From Paenibacillus periandrae (GTDB lineage Bacteria; Bacillota; Bacilli; Paenibacillales; NBRC-103111): a DNA stretch of 64,000 nucleotides. Below, one piece after another: positions 17,944-29,291 of this stretch. Under the pieces are notes generated by a model. It made no database searches, was not told where the DNA came from, and worked only from the letters and a program-made list of their open reading frames with translations. Every line of letters starts with the position of its first letter. The first letter of the stretch is position 1. Both the position numbers and the translations under genes were made by a program. The DNA lies in NCBI RefSeq assembly GCF_022458865.1, contig NZ_JAJNMU010000007.1, positions 124,001 through 188,000 of the forward strand. Direction: 5' to 3'.

Positions 17944-18642
17944 ATGATGAAATTAAATATCCGGGTTTTTGCCGGCTTGGCCGAACGGATGCAAGGACCA
18001 CTTCTCCATCTCGAATGGGACCCATCGATTCCACTCACTCCCGTTCGGCTGAAGGAGCATTTACAAGCACAGTTCCCTCAGGCATCCACTTTATTGTCAC
18101 AAGCCTTCATAGCTGTTAACCAAAGCTATGCGGATGATCATCAGATCATCCATGAAAGTGATGAAATTGCGATTATTCCGCCTGTATCCGGAGGCCAGCC
18201 CAAGTATGTAGAGCTGACGCGTGAAGCGATTTCCATTCAAAAAGTAACCGACCAAGTGCTGCATCCGAACCATGGGGCAGCACTCACTTTCATTGGAACA
18301 ACACGGGAATGGACGCATGGCAAACGGACGACAAGGCTTGAATATGAAGCTTATGAACCGATGGCAGTCAAGACGATGCAGGAAATCGTTGAGTACATCC
18401 ATAATCATTTTGATGGGGCACTATGTGCCATTACGCATCGTCTTGGAACGGTTGATATTGGTGAAATCAGCGTTGTTATCGCTGTCTCCGCTCCGCATCG
18501 AGATGCCGCCTATGAAGCCAACCGGTACGCGATAGAACGATTGAAGCAGGTCGTTCCTATCTGGAAAAAGGAAATATGGGAGGATGGCTCCGAGTGGAAG
18601 GGCCATCAGCAGGGCCCTTGGAATCCACGGGAGGCACATTAA
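17944..18642 (+). CDS. MoaD-MoaE fusion, molybdopterin synthase
   Basis: About 232 residues from ATG 17944 (GGAG 6 nt upstream; an ATG at 17932 overlaps that site). Residues 1-84 are MoaD, a ubiquitin-like sulfur carrier ending PPVSGG (G83-G84). Residues 88-232 are MoaE, with THRLGTVDIGE, VSAPHRDAAYEANRYAIE and IWKKE, the last containing the catalytic Lys pair. The enzyme adds two sulfurs to precursor Z to give molybdopterin. MoaD normally needs a free C-terminal Gly-Gly for thiocarboxylation, but here it is internal. M. tuberculosis MoaX is a comparable fusion that is cleaved after its Gly-Gly, so processing is expected. The MoeB/ThiF-type activating enzyme gene follows 42 bases later. Confidence 0.92.
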   Translation: MMKLNIRVFAGLAERMQGPLLHLEWDPSIPLTPVRLKEHLQAQFPQASTLLSQAFIAVNQSYADDHQIIHESDEIAIIPPVSGGQPKYVELTREAISIQKVTDQVLHPNHGAALTFIGTTREWTHGKRTTRLEYEAYEPMAVKTMQEIVEYIHNHFDGALCAITHRLGTVDIGEISVVIAVSAPHRDAAYEANRYAIERLKQVVPIWKKEIWEDGSEWKGHQQGPWNPREAH

Positions 18643-18684
18643 ATCATTTATCCATTTTGAATTGTTAGGGAGTTGAATCACTTC

Positions 18685-19758
18685 ATGAATAATACAAATC
18701 TGCATCCCGAAGCCGACGGTACACCGACTACTTCCGGTCGATATTCCCGACAGCTTCTATTCGCACCTATAGGTATAGCAGGTCAAGCCAAGCTTGGAGC
18801 AGCACGTGTCGCTATTGTTGGCATGGGCGCGTTAGGTACGGTATTGGCTAATCATATGGCAAGAGCAGGAGTTGGCTTTCTGCGATTAATAGACCGGGAT
18901 TTTGTGGAAGAGAGCAATTTGCAGCGCCAGATGCTGTACGACGAAGCAGATGCAGCTGCCTCGGAGCCTAAAGCCGTGGCTGCAGCCAAACGCCTTCAGC
19001 AGGCCAATTCCGATATTACGCTGGAGCCGATCGTCAGTGACCTGAATGCAATCAATGCCGAGGATTTATTGTCTGATGTCGATCTTATATTAGATGGAAC
19101 CGATAACTTCAGCGTACGCTTTCTTGTCAATGATGTCAGTGTCAAGCATCGTATTCCGTGGATTTATGGGGGGGCGGTTAGCTCCCGTGGCGTTTCATTA
19201 ACGATAATCCCAGGATCTACGCCTTGTCTCCGCTGTATGTTTGGCCAATCGCCAGCTCAAGGCACTGCCGAAACCTGTGATACAGCAGGCGTGATCGGCC
19301 CCATTATCCACACTGTTGCTTCCCATCAATCTACAGAAGCCTTGAAGCTGCTTGTGGGAGCCCATGAACAGCTTAACCGTAAAATGGTACATTGGGACTT
19401 ATGGCACAACCAGCATGCCGCTGTAGACGTCAGCAAAGCCCGTAAAACAGATTGCCCTGCCTGTGGGCAGGAGCGTTACGAATATTTGGAGCAGGACCTC
19501 GGAGAAGACACCATTCAAACCTTATGTGGACGCAACTCCATACAAATTCAACCGCTGCATGCAGGAGCCTTTGATCTGAAGGAATGGGCAGCCAAGTGGG
19601 GTCAGCTGGGCACCGTTGAACTCAATCCTTTTCTGCTTAAATTCCATATTAATGAGGTATTGACCCTTGTCTTGTTTCCAGATGGACGTGTCCTAATACA
19701 AGGTACTGATGATCCAATTCAAGCCAAAAGCTTGTATAGTCGTTATGTAGGAATGTAA
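18685..19758 (+). CDS. moeB: MoeB/ThiF-family sulfur-carrier adenylyltransferase
   Basis: About 357 residues from ATG 18685; the ribosome site GGGAG is 12 nt upstream, and a TTG at 18673 directly abuts it. The nucleotide-binding motif is VAIVGMGALGTVLANHMARAG. RDFVEESNLQRQ and DGTDNF follow, and two CxxC pairs (CLRC near 180, CPAC near 255) bind the structural zinc. A Cys in AETCDTAGVIGP occupies the conserved crossover-loop position. It adenylates the C-terminal Gly of MoaD (or ThiS). After the zinc region there is an extra C-terminal domain of about 80 residues that is not a rhodanese; it looks like the small ThiS-like tail found on some ThiF proteins. The neighbouring MoaD-MoaE fusion points to molybdopterin synthesis. 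Confidence 0.9.
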   Translation: MNNTNLHPEADGTPTTSGRYSRQLLFAPIGIAGQAKLGAARVAIVGMGALGTVLANHMARAGVGFLRLIDRDFVEESNLQRQMLYDEADAAASEPKAVAAAKRLQQANSDITLEPIVSDLNAINAEDLLSDVDLILDGTDNFSVRFLVNDVSVKHRIPWIYGGAVSSRGVSLTIIPGSTPCLRCMFGQSPAQGTAETCDTAGVIGPIIHTVASHQSTEALKLLVGAHEQLNRKMVHWDLWHNQHAAVDVSKARKTDCPACGQERYEYLEQDLGEDTIQTLCGRNSIQIQPLHAGAFDLKEWAAKWGQLGTVELNPFLLKFHINEVLTLVLFPDGRVLIQGTDDPIQAKSLYSRYVGM

Positions 19759-19924
19759 ACCTAATTGCACCGAAACTTTCGTATAATTTAATTTAGTCTT
19801 GACTATTTATGGAGGTATATGGTTCGTTATGCTTATTGTCAAGTACTAGATGATTTTGATAGGATAAATGCATAAAACTGGATTTATTCTACCATTTTTT
19901 CATACTTTAGTTGAGGTGATCTTC

Positions 19925-20977
19925 TTGAGAGTTTCGGTTATGGATTTACAGGTTGGAGATCGCACTGGTTCTGATATTTTTAATAAAAACGGGCTCCTAG
20001 TCGTTTCTGCCCATACCGTTTTGAATTCTTCAGATATCAGTAAGCTTAACTTGCATCACATTGATTATGTCGACCTGATGATCCGATTCGACAATTCAGC
20101 TGAACATGAAGAAGAAGTTATATTGCCAGAAAAGGAAGTCTCCAAGCATGCAAAGGCTTACGAGGAGGCTGTTGACGGTATTAAGGATTTATTTGAGCAG
20201 GTTGAAAAAAGCGGAAGGCTGGACGAATCCCAGGTTAACGATAGCTTTGCTCCGCTTTCAAACGAGTTTGTTCGTGAGAGGGATGTCGTTTCGCTGCTTC
20301 TTACCTTAAATAACCAGGATGATTATACATACCAGCACAGCGTCCAGGTCGGTATGATTTCTTATTATATTGCCAAATGGCTTGGACAAACTAATGAGAG
20401 GGCTTTAATCGCTGGAAAAGCCGGTTATTTGCATGATATAGGCAAATGCCGGATTGATAAAGCCATTCTAACCAAACCGGGACGTTTGACGGATGAAGAA
20501 TTCGAAGAGATCAAGAAGCATCCTACGATCGGTTACCAGCTTATCAAAGACTCCAACATGAGTGAAGCTTTAGCACAGGCTGCCCTGCAGCATCATGAGC
20601 GATTCGACGGAAGTGGTTATCCGCATGGAATTAAGGAATCTGCCATTCTCCCGCTCTCCAAAATCGTTGCCGTTGCCGATATATACAGTGCGATGATATC
20701 TTCCCGTGTATACCAGAAAAAACGCGATCTATTGTTCGTATTGAGAGAGCTTCATAGACTAAGCTTTGGCAAGCTTGATCCCAAAATTACTCAGGTATTT
20801 ATTCGCAATATGATCCCTAATTTTATTGGCAAGCGTGTCCTGCTGTCATCCGGTGAGACCGGTTACATTGTTCTGACACATCCCTCGGATATGTTTAAAC
20901 CCTTGGTGCAAGTGGATGATCATTTTGTAAATTTGACCGACCATCCTGAACTGATAATCGAAGAAGTATATGTATAG
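19925..20977 (+). CDS. HD-GYP domain cyclic-di-GMP phosphodiesterase (second copy)
   Basis: 350 residues from a TTG at 19925, preceded by GAGG at 8 nt. An ATG at 19868 is in frame but has no ribosome site and gives an unrelated hydrophobic leader. Same architecture as the copy at 13016-14107: an N-terminal DUF3391-like domain (MDLQVGDRTGSDIFNKNGLL), an acidic linker (about 60-90), an HD-GYP domain (about 120-290) with YLHDIGKCRID and HHERFDGSGYPHG, and the GxTGYIV C-terminal extension. The catalytic motifs are intact. The two proteins are clear paralogues but diverged in the linker. A strong terminator follows at 21026-21054. Confidence 0.92.
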   Translation: MRVSVMDLQVGDRTGSDIFNKNGLLVVSAHTVLNSSDISKLNLHHIDYVDLMIRFDNSAEHEEEVILPEKEVSKHAKAYEEAVDGIKDLFEQVEKSGRLDESQVNDSFAPLSNEFVRERDVVSLLLTLNNQDDYTYQHSVQVGMISYYIAKWLGQTNERALIAGKAGYLHDIGKCRIDKAILTKPGRLTDEEFEEIKKHPTIGYQLIKDSNMSEALAQAALQHHERFDGSGYPHGIKESAILPLSKIVAVADIYSAMISSRVYQKKRDLLFVLRELHRLSFGKLDPKITQVFIRNMIPNFIGKRVLLSSGETGYIVLTHPSDMFKPLVQVDDHFVNLTDHPELIIEEVYV

Positions 20978-21025
20978 TCCTATATTCGTAAAATGCAGAG
21001 TATCCTGTAAAAGCGTCGCTTAACT

Positions 21026-21054
21026 GAGCCTTTCTCTAGAGAAAGGCTCTTTTT
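21026..21054 (+). terminator. Strong terminator after second HD-GYP gene
   Basis: GAGCCTTTCT, loop CTAG, AGAAAGGCTC, then TTTTT. It lies about 50 bases after the stop codon. Convergent with the NlpC/P60 gene. Confidence 0.92.
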
Positions 21055-21109
21055 CATGCTGCGGTTAAAAGAAATCAGCGCGTTGTTCTAGAGCCCACCG
21101 AATCCATAG

Positions 21110-22219
21110 TTAATAAACAAATCGCTTGGCTTCCAGAAAGGTTTCTTTCCAATATGGCTTATTGATGTTCGTGATTTGAACACCATTTTCCGGTTCAGGC
21201 GAAGAATGAACGATACGATTATTACCCATATAAATAGCTACATGGCCCACCGTTTTATTGGTTCGAAACCGGCCTGGCACATAGAAAAACAGCAAGTCGC
21301 CTTTACGAAGCTGCTTTCTGCTGACACTGGTTCCTTCCGTGGCCTGTGCTCGTGCTGTTCTCCCCAAGGATATGCCATAACGACCATAAATGTAGCGAGT
21401 AAACGTAGAGCAATCAAATCTGCTTGACTCCGGATAGGGTGGGGCTCCAAACAAATATTTAACACCTATGTAGCTCTGGGCTTTCGAAATTAATTGATTG
21501 ACATCAACATTTTTAAGCTTGGCAGCGGGAATCGCTGAATGTGTAGGTGCGGACGCCCCACCAGCAGGAGCTGCTGCATTGCTGTTGTTATTGGCAAATG
21601 AAGCTACTGACTGCTCTGCATGACCCGCGGCTGGACCTTCTCCCTTAAAAGGGTCATTCGGATCGTCCATAAAATCAGCTTCTCCACCCGTGCTCGTATC
21701 CTCAGGTCCATTAATGGGTTGAGAAGGGGTGCCTGACGATAGATCAAGCTTGACTTCTTCGTCTGTAACGACAAAATTCGTATATGATGCAAACAAGGGA
21801 GAAAGCGCTGAGACAGGCACATAAACCATCGAATTGCGCAAAATAGGCGGCTGCGCTAGCCGAATGGTCCCTTCATCCACCCGCACATCGTCAGAACCAA
21901 TCTTCAACTCATAAGCCGCATCAAAATCTCCAAGCTGGTATATATTCCTATCGGCCTCCCATTTGCTATGAAGCTGCAAGGCTCGAGCCAAGTCGTTACC
22001 TGTTACATAAGAGATCCCATCATAAATGTAAATAGGTAGACGCGCCGATTCGACAGAACTCAGCGTGTTAACACCACCTATCCCTCCTTTACTGAACGTT
22101 TTCAACTGCGAGCCCGCAACTGATTGCTGCTGAACTTGATTGGGATTGCATCCACTGCCTGCAGTGGTTAAACATACCGCCAATACACTGACGATCCCGT
22201 ATTTGACTGGAAGCTTCAT
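21110..22219 (-). CDS. NlpC/P60 peptidoglycan hydrolase lipoprotein with stalk domain
   Basis: 369 residues; AGAGGAG precedes the ATG. A lipoprotein signal ends in the lipobox TAGSGC (Cys near 24), so the protein is membrane-anchored outside the cell. Residues about 60-160 resemble a copper-amine-oxidase-N type stalk domain (PIYIYDGISYVTGNDLARAL, SMVYVPVSALSPLF). A low-complexity Asn/Ala/Gly/Pro linker (about 165-230) follows. The catalytic NlpC/P60 domain (about 240-369) has FDCSTFTRYIY (Cys nucleophile), GHVAIYMGNNRIVHSS (His) and the GDLLFF strand. It should cleave within peptide stems of peptidoglycan, usually D-Glu to diamino acid bonds. Confidence 0.93.
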   Translation of the reverse strand: MKLPVKYGIVSVLAVCLTTAGSGCNPNQVQQQSVAGSQLKTFSKGGIGGVNTLSSVESARLPIYIYDGISYVTGNDLARALQLHSKWEADRNIYQLGDFDAAYELKIGSDDVRVDEGTIRLAQPPILRNSMVYVPVSALSPLFASYTNFVVTDEEVKLDLSSGTPSQPINGPEDTSTGGEADFMDDPNDPFKGEGPAAGHAEQSVASFANNNSNAAAPAGGASAPTHSAIPAAKLKNVDVNQLISKAQSYIGVKYLFGAPPYPESSRFDCSTFTRYIYGRYGISLGRTARAQATEGTSVSRKQLRKGDLLFFYVPGRFRTNKTVGHVAIYMGNNRIVHSSPEPENGVQITNINKPYWKETFLEAKRFVY

Positions 22220-22331
22220 GGTAGGCTACTCCTCTTTCTCATCATATAAACAACTGGATCGCTTGATTTGCTTCATCTACTTGCTTAGCATGAGAATTTT
22301 AAAGCTCTCTTATGCATTTTTGTTAAAAAGC

Positions 22332-22367
22332 AAAAAAGGCACCGCGCCTCCGAAGAGAAACGATGCC
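22332..22367 (-). terminator. Terminator of the suf operon
   Basis: On the minus strand GGCATCG, a 16-nt loop, CGGTGCC (one G-U pair), then TTTTTT. It lies about 40 bases after the sufB stop. Confidence 0.8.
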
Positions 22368-22406
22368 TTGCTATAGCTGAATAGTAAGCCGGTATCTGAT
22401 TTAAAC

Positions 22407-23804
22407 TTACCCGATACTGCCTTCCATTTCGAATTTGATCAAACGATTCATTTCAACTGCGTATTCCATTGGCAGTTCTTTGGTAAACGGTTCGATAAAG
22501 CCCATGACGATCATTTGTGTAGCTTCGGCTTCTGTTAATCCGCGGCTCATCAGATAGAATAATTGATCTTCGGATACCTTGGATACCGTTGCTTCATGCT
22601 CCAGCGTAATATTATCGTTCATGATTTCATTGTATGGAATTGTATCCGAAGTGGATTCCTTATCCATGATCAATGTATCACATTTGATGTTAGCCTTGGA
22701 GCCTTGGGAGTTGCGTCCAAACGATGCCAGACCACGGTAAGTTACTTTACCGCCGTGCTTGCTGATCGATTTGGATACAATCGTAGAGGTTGTATCAGGT
22801 GCCAGGTGAGTCATCTTCGCGCCTGCATCCTGATGCTGTCCGCGTCCTGCTACAGCAATCGATAGCACCATACCTTTAGCGCCGCGGCCTTTGAGTACAA
22901 CAGCCGGGTACTTCATGGTCAGCTTGGAGCCGATATTGCCATCTACCCATTCCATCGTTGCATTTTCTTCAGCAACAGCACGTTTGGTTACCAGATTATA
23001 AATGTTAGGAGCCCAGTTTTGAATCGTCGTATAACGGGCACGCGAGTTTTTCTTACAAATGATCTCAACAACCGCGCTGTGCAAGGAATTTGTGCTGTAG
23101 ATTGGAGCTGTACAGCCTTCCACATAGTGAACAAAGCTGTCTTCGTCCGTAATGATCAATGTACGCTCAAACTGCCCCATGTTCTCGGAGTTGATACGGA
23201 AGTAAGCTTGAAGCGGAGTATCCACCTTCACGCCTTTAGGTACATAGATAAAACTTCCGCCTGACCATACCGCACTGTTCAGTGCTGCGAATTTGTTGTC
23301 GCTTGGAGGAATAATCGTACCAAAATGCTCTCTGAAAATTTCCGGAAATTCGCGAAGCGCTGTATCGGTATCCGTGAAGATAACACCCTTATCCTCAAGA
23401 TCCTTTTGCATACTGTGATAGACGACCTCAGATTCATATTGCGCGGATACACCGGCAAGAAACTTTTGCTCAGCCTCAGGAATTCCAAGCTTGTCAAAGG
23501 TTTCCTTGATTTCTGTAGGTACCTCTTCCCATGTCTTCCCTTGCTTCTCTGAAGGCCTAACATAGTACTGAATGTCTTCAAAATCCAGATCGTCCATGTT
23601 ACCGCCCCAGCGCGGCATAGGCATTTTCAAAAACTGCTCAAAGGATTTTAACCGGAAATCAAGCATCCAGTCCGGTTCTTGTTTCATTGCGGAAATTTCC
23701 ATAATGATTTCACGTGTTAAGCCTTTGCCGCTTTTGAAGATGGATTCGTGTTCGTCACGAAATCCATATTGATAAGCTTCCATTTCGGGCATTTGCTTGG
23801 CCAT
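22407..23804 (-). CDS. sufB: Fe-S cluster assembly scaffold SufB
   Basis: 465 residues, the normal SufB length; AAAGGAGG is upstream of the ATG at 23804. It is the scaffold subunit of the SufBCD complex on which Fe-S clusters are built. Typical features are [38 protein letters not shown], the parallel beta-helix core, the Cys-bearing [20 protein letters not shown], and [20 protein letters not shown] near the C-terminus. Last gene of sufCDSUB, the usual order in Firmicutes, and followed by a terminator. Confidence 0.97.
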   Translation of the reverse strand: MAKQMPEMEAYQYGFRDEHESIFKSGKGLTREIIMEISAMKQEPDWMLDFRLKSFEQFLKMPMPRWGGNMDDLDFEDIQYYVRPSEKQGKTWEEVPTEIKETFDKLGIPEAEQKFLAGVSAQYESEVVYHSMQKDLEDKGVIFTDTDTALREFPEIFREHFGTIIPPSDNKFAALNSAVWSGGSFIYVPKGVKVDTPLQAYFRINSENMGQFERTLIITDEDSFVHYVEGCTAPIYSTNSLHSAVVEIICKKNSRARYTTIQNWAPNIYNLVTKRAVAEENATMEWVDGNIGSKLTMKYPAVVLKGRGAKGMVLSIAVAGRGQHQDAGAKMTHLAPDTTSTIVSKSISKHGGKVTYRGLASFGRNSQGSKANIKCDTLIMDKESTSDTIPYNEIMNDNITLEHEATVSKVSEDQLFYLMSRGLTEAEATQMIVMGFIEPFTKELPMEYAVEMNRLIKFEMEGSIG

Positions 23805-23855
23805 AATAGGTAAACCTCCTTTAAAATGTCGTTCGTAGTTCTATAATATTCAACT

Positions 23856-26801
<2,946 letters not shown>

Positions 26802-26827
26802 ATTTATTCCTCCTGTACGATTATCGC

Positions 26828-27658
26828 TTAGTATTTTGGACCTGAAGTGTTCATGGGGATTTTAAATTCTTCTTCCTGTCCGCCAACTGTCTCATCGTCA
26901 ATGCCCAGCTCTTCCTTAATCCAGTCGTAGCCATCATTCTCAAGACGTTCTGCCAGTTCAGGTCCGCCCGATTTCACTATACGTCCTTGCATCATAACAT
27001 GTACAAAATCCGGTTTTACATAGTTAAGCAAACGTTGGTAATGGGTAATAATCAAAAAGCTGCGGTCTTCGGAACGCATCGCGTTCACACCTGCTGCAAC
27101 AATCCGAAGGGCATCTATATCCAAACCAGAGTCGATTTCATCCAAAATTACAACACTTGGCTCAAGAAGCAGCATTTGCAAAATTTCATTACGCTTCTTT
27201 TCTCCACCTGAAAAGCCTTCGTTTAAATAGCGGTGCATAAACTCCGGATTCATTTCAAGCTCTTTCATTTTGCTTTCCATTTGTCGGATAAAGCGGATCA
27301 AGGAAATTTCGCTACCTTCTTCACGGCGGGCATTAATTGCACTGCGCAGGAAATCGGCATTCGTGACACCGGTAATTTCACTTGGATACTGCATAGCAAG
27401 GAAAATACCTGCACGGGCTCTTTCGTCAACGGCCATTTCGAGAACATCTTCGCCATTGAGCGTGATCGCGCCTTCGGTAACTTCATATTTGGGATGACCC
27501 ATGATAGTGGAAGCAAGTGTACTTTTACCTGTTCCATTGGGCCCCATGATTGCATGGATTTCTCCGCCCTTCATGGTAAGGTTCAAGCCCTTCAAAATTT
27601 CCTTGCCTTCGACAGTAGCTTTCAAACCGTCTATAGTGAATTCCGTTGTTTGTGCCAT
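26828..27658 (-). CDS. sufC: Fe-S cluster assembly ATPase SufC
   Basis: 276 residues; GGAGG precedes the ATG at 27658. It is a soluble ABC-type ATPase with Walker A GPNGTGKST, the SufC signature SGGEKKRNEILQ, Walker B SVVILDEIDSGLDID and switch His in IITHYQRLL. It powers the conformational change of SufBD during cluster assembly. A C-terminal tail of about 20 residues (ending EFKIPMNTSGPKY) makes it slightly longer than the usual 250-260. First gene of the operon, directly behind the PerR/Fur-like promoter. Confidence 0.97.
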   Translation of the reverse strand: MAQTTEFTIDGLKATVEGKEILKGLNLTMKGGEIHAIMGPNGTGKSTLASTIMGHPKYEVTEGAITLNGEDVLEMAVDERARAGIFLAMQYPSEITGVTNADFLRSAINARREEGSEISLIRFIRQMESKMKELEMNPEFMHRYLNEGFSGGEKKRNEILQMLLLEPSVVILDEIDSGLDIDALRIVAAGVNAMRSEDRSFLIITHYQRLLNYVKPDFVHVMMQGRIVKSGGPELAERLENDGYDWIKEELGIDDETVGGQEEEFKIPMNTSGPKY

Positions 27659-27710
27659 GATCTTGTTTCCTCCATATTTAAAGTCTATATTTAGAGTGAT
27701 TATTCTTATC

Positions 27711-27747
27711 TAATAATCATTATAAACTGATTATCATTGATTCTCAA
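27711..27747 (-). promoter_or_regulatory. suf operon promoter with PerR/Fur-type operator over the -10
   Basis: On the minus strand TTGAGA (27742-27747), a 17-nt spacer and a perfect TATAAT (27719-27724), about 60 bases before sufC. Overlapping the -10, TTATAATGATTATTA (27711-27725) matches the Bacillus PerR consensus TTATAATnATTATAA at 13 of 14 positions and the Fur consensus TGATAATnATTATCA at 12 of 14. Two more half-sites (TGAGAAT, TGATAAT) fill the spacer. Repression by a Fur-family protein is strongly suggested; which one is uncertain. Confidence 0.8.
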
Positions 27748-27823
27748 TGGTTTGAGATAACTGTTTGCAAATTATATACAAAACATGCCTCATGAAAACA
27801 GCTTTTTGGGCCATCTACTATCA

Positions 27824-28408
27824 TTACCCTTTTAATGCATTCTTGATTTGAATAACAGCTCTATCGAACATATCATCTGAAAGCACAGGCTTACGGGATG
27901 CGGTATGGATCGTGCTGCTATCCAATTGAATCCATGATTTGCAGCCTATGTATGAAGGAATAATCGGCAGCTTGATCGGCTCATCCAGCTCATACACACG
28001 AAGAAGCATCACATGGAGCGGCTTGGTGCGCTTCCACTTTAATCTTTCCTCAGCAAATGTATCTGTCCATAGATGCAGCTCGCTCAGCTTGTTCAATTGC
28101 TCCTGATCTTCTATTAGTATATCCTCTATCAGCTCTGCGTAACACTGAACCTCAACCTCCGTATCCTCAGTGCTCCAGCCCTCCAAAGTTAGATCCAGCT
28201 GATATTGATGATCCGGTTTGATCCATTGTTTCTTTTGATGCTCATAGGTCGGATACAAATAGAAGCTCTCGCTTTCAATATGAAAGTCCCGTGTTTCCTC
28301 ATGAATCCCACCTTTTCGCATGATCAGAATTTGCCTTCCTGCTCGTAGTGCTTCTATAGCTACGGCCCACTCCTTTAATGCGACCGGCTGCAGCCTGCTT
28401 TCCGCCAT
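27824..28408 (-). CDS. DUF1802 family protein
   Basis: 194 residues; AAGGAGG is 8 nt before the ATG. No signal peptide or membrane segment, so it is probably cytoplasmic. The opening ALKEWAVAIEALRAGRQILI and RKGGIHEETRDFHIESESFY, then FYLYPTYEHQK, are typical of DUF1802, a family of unknown function found in Firmicutes and cyanobacteria. A Trp-rich middle part (HLWTDTFAEERLKWKRTKPL) and a conserved YxGCKSWIQL segment follow. It lies upstream of the suf promoter in the same direction with no clear terminator between. Confidence 0.75.
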   Translation of the reverse strand: MAESRLQPVALKEWAVAIEALRAGRQILIMRKGGIHEETRDFHIESESFYLYPTYEHQKKQWIKPDHQYQLDLTLEGWSTEDTEVEVQCYAELIEDILIEDQEQLNKLSELHLWTDTFAEERLKWKRTKPLHVMLLRVYELDEPIKLPIIPSYIGCKSWIQLDSSTIHTASRKPVLSDDMFDRAVIQIKNALKG

Positions 28409-28580
28409 TGCTTTCGCCTCCTTTCAAAAGAAATGATGAAGCCAGCTGTAATTCACAATACTCCATTATAAGATTGATTAGCCTGACAATGCAACTATTT
28501 GGCAAACATACATTTATCGATTTTACCCCAACCTATAGATGCATTCGAACATCCACTCAAAATTACAAGGAGGAACCATC

Positions 28581-28754
28581 ATGAGAGAAGGACTAATTCC
28601 TACTGTTTTGGGTACAGCGGTGACGGCTTCAGGTGTTGCATTAAGGGGCAAATACCCCATGGCAGCAGCAGCTGTGGCAGGCTTCGGATTGGCTCATATG
28701 GTATTGGGTGCCATCGATCTTGTGGAGCATCGGGGTCGCGGCAGGCAATTCTAA
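28581..28754 (+). CDS. Small hydrophobic protein, 57 residues
   Basis: AAGGAGG is 7 nt before the ATG at 28581, a strong translation signal. The sequence MREGLIPTVLGTAVTASGVA... is Gly/Ala-rich with two short hydrophobic stretches (about 5-18 and 26-43) and a charged tail, HRGRGRQF. It is probably a small membrane protein. No family was recognised. A strong terminator follows 26 bases after the stop. Confidence 0.7.
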   Translation: MREGLIPTVLGTAVTASGVALRGKYPMAAAAVAGFGLAHMVLGAIDLVEHRGRGRQF

Positions 28755-28780
28755 GGCTGATTGATGCAGAATGGCAAAGG

Positions 28781-28806
28781 AAAGGGAGGGCCTAAGCCCT
28801 CCCTTT
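28781..28806. terminator. Bidirectional terminator between two small genes
   Basis: AAAGGGAGGGC, loop CTAA, GCCCTCCCTTT. Its flanks have short T-rich (plus strand) and T-rich (minus strand) ends. It separates the convergent small genes at 28581-28754 and 28829-29020. Confidence 0.85.
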
Positions 28807-28828
28807 TCATATTGTGGGGTTCCATCAT

Positions 28829-29020
28829 TTACCGATCTGCTTGAGCCGTCCGGTTGGGCTCGTTATTGACAACAAGCACGGGCTTTTGAAAGCGTTCGTA
28901 CTGCTGATGATTAGCTTTATAAGGATTTGCAAGAATCGGCTCCCCTTGAGCCTGCATTCCGAGCGTCAGTATAATACCTACAGCGAACACTATAGACAAT
29001 AACTTTACAAGCAGCTTCAT
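28829..29020 (-). CDS. Small exported or membrane-anchored protein, 63 residues
   Basis: GGGAGGG is 9 nt before the ATG at 29020. Residues 1-25 form a signal peptide or membrane anchor (MKLLVKLLSIVFAVGIILTL), possibly cleaved after MQAQG. The short mature part is hydrophilic. No family was recognised. It is convergent with the gene at 28581 and divergent from mtnK. Confidence 0.65.
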   Translation of the reverse strand: MKLLVKLLSIVFAVGIILTLGMQAQGEPILANPYKANHQQYERFQKPVLVVNNEPNRTAQADR

Positions 29021-29179
29021 CCTATGAAACCCTCCCGAATGGATCGTATAGGAATAATATAGATCCTGAGCGTCATCGGTATATTATCTCCAGATGTATT
29101 TTTTGTAAATGGCGTTCTATTTCAAGCTTAACCCATGATCTGCTATTCCAAGCGAAGTCTCATTTTGCTATACTATAGG

Positions 29180-29209
29180 TTGACAGTCTTATCGGATGAA
29201 GAGCATACT
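29180..29209 (+). promoter_or_regulatory. Probable mtnKA promoter
   Basis: A perfect -35 TTGACA, an 18-nt spacer, then CATACT, about 80 bases before mtnK. The leader has none of the conserved S-box (SAM-I) elements that precede mtnKA in B. subtilis. Confidence 0.55.
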
Positions 29210-29234
29210 TGATGCATTTTTCCATGAAATTTTA

Positions 29235-29248
29235 TAAGCATATGCTTA
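29235..29248. repeat. 14-bp perfect palindrome in the mtnK leader
   Basis: TAAGCATATGCTTA, located about 25 bases downstream of the predicted -10 and 44 bases before the mtnK ATG. Its position fits an operator for a dimeric repressor, but no regulator was identified. Confidence 0.5.
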
Positions 29249-29291
29249 CGAGATTATAAGAATACCCAACTCGAAGGAGGAATATCAAACT

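Noticed and set aside
19819..19875. 18-codon frame with GGAGG upstream before the second HD-GYP gene
   Set aside because: The ribosome site is only about 3 nt from the ATG and the peptide has no recognisable features. It overlaps no better signal and is probably chance.
29041..29291. S-box (SAM-I) riboswitch before mtnK
   Set aside because: None of the conserved S-box sequence elements was found, and there is no terminator before mtnK.
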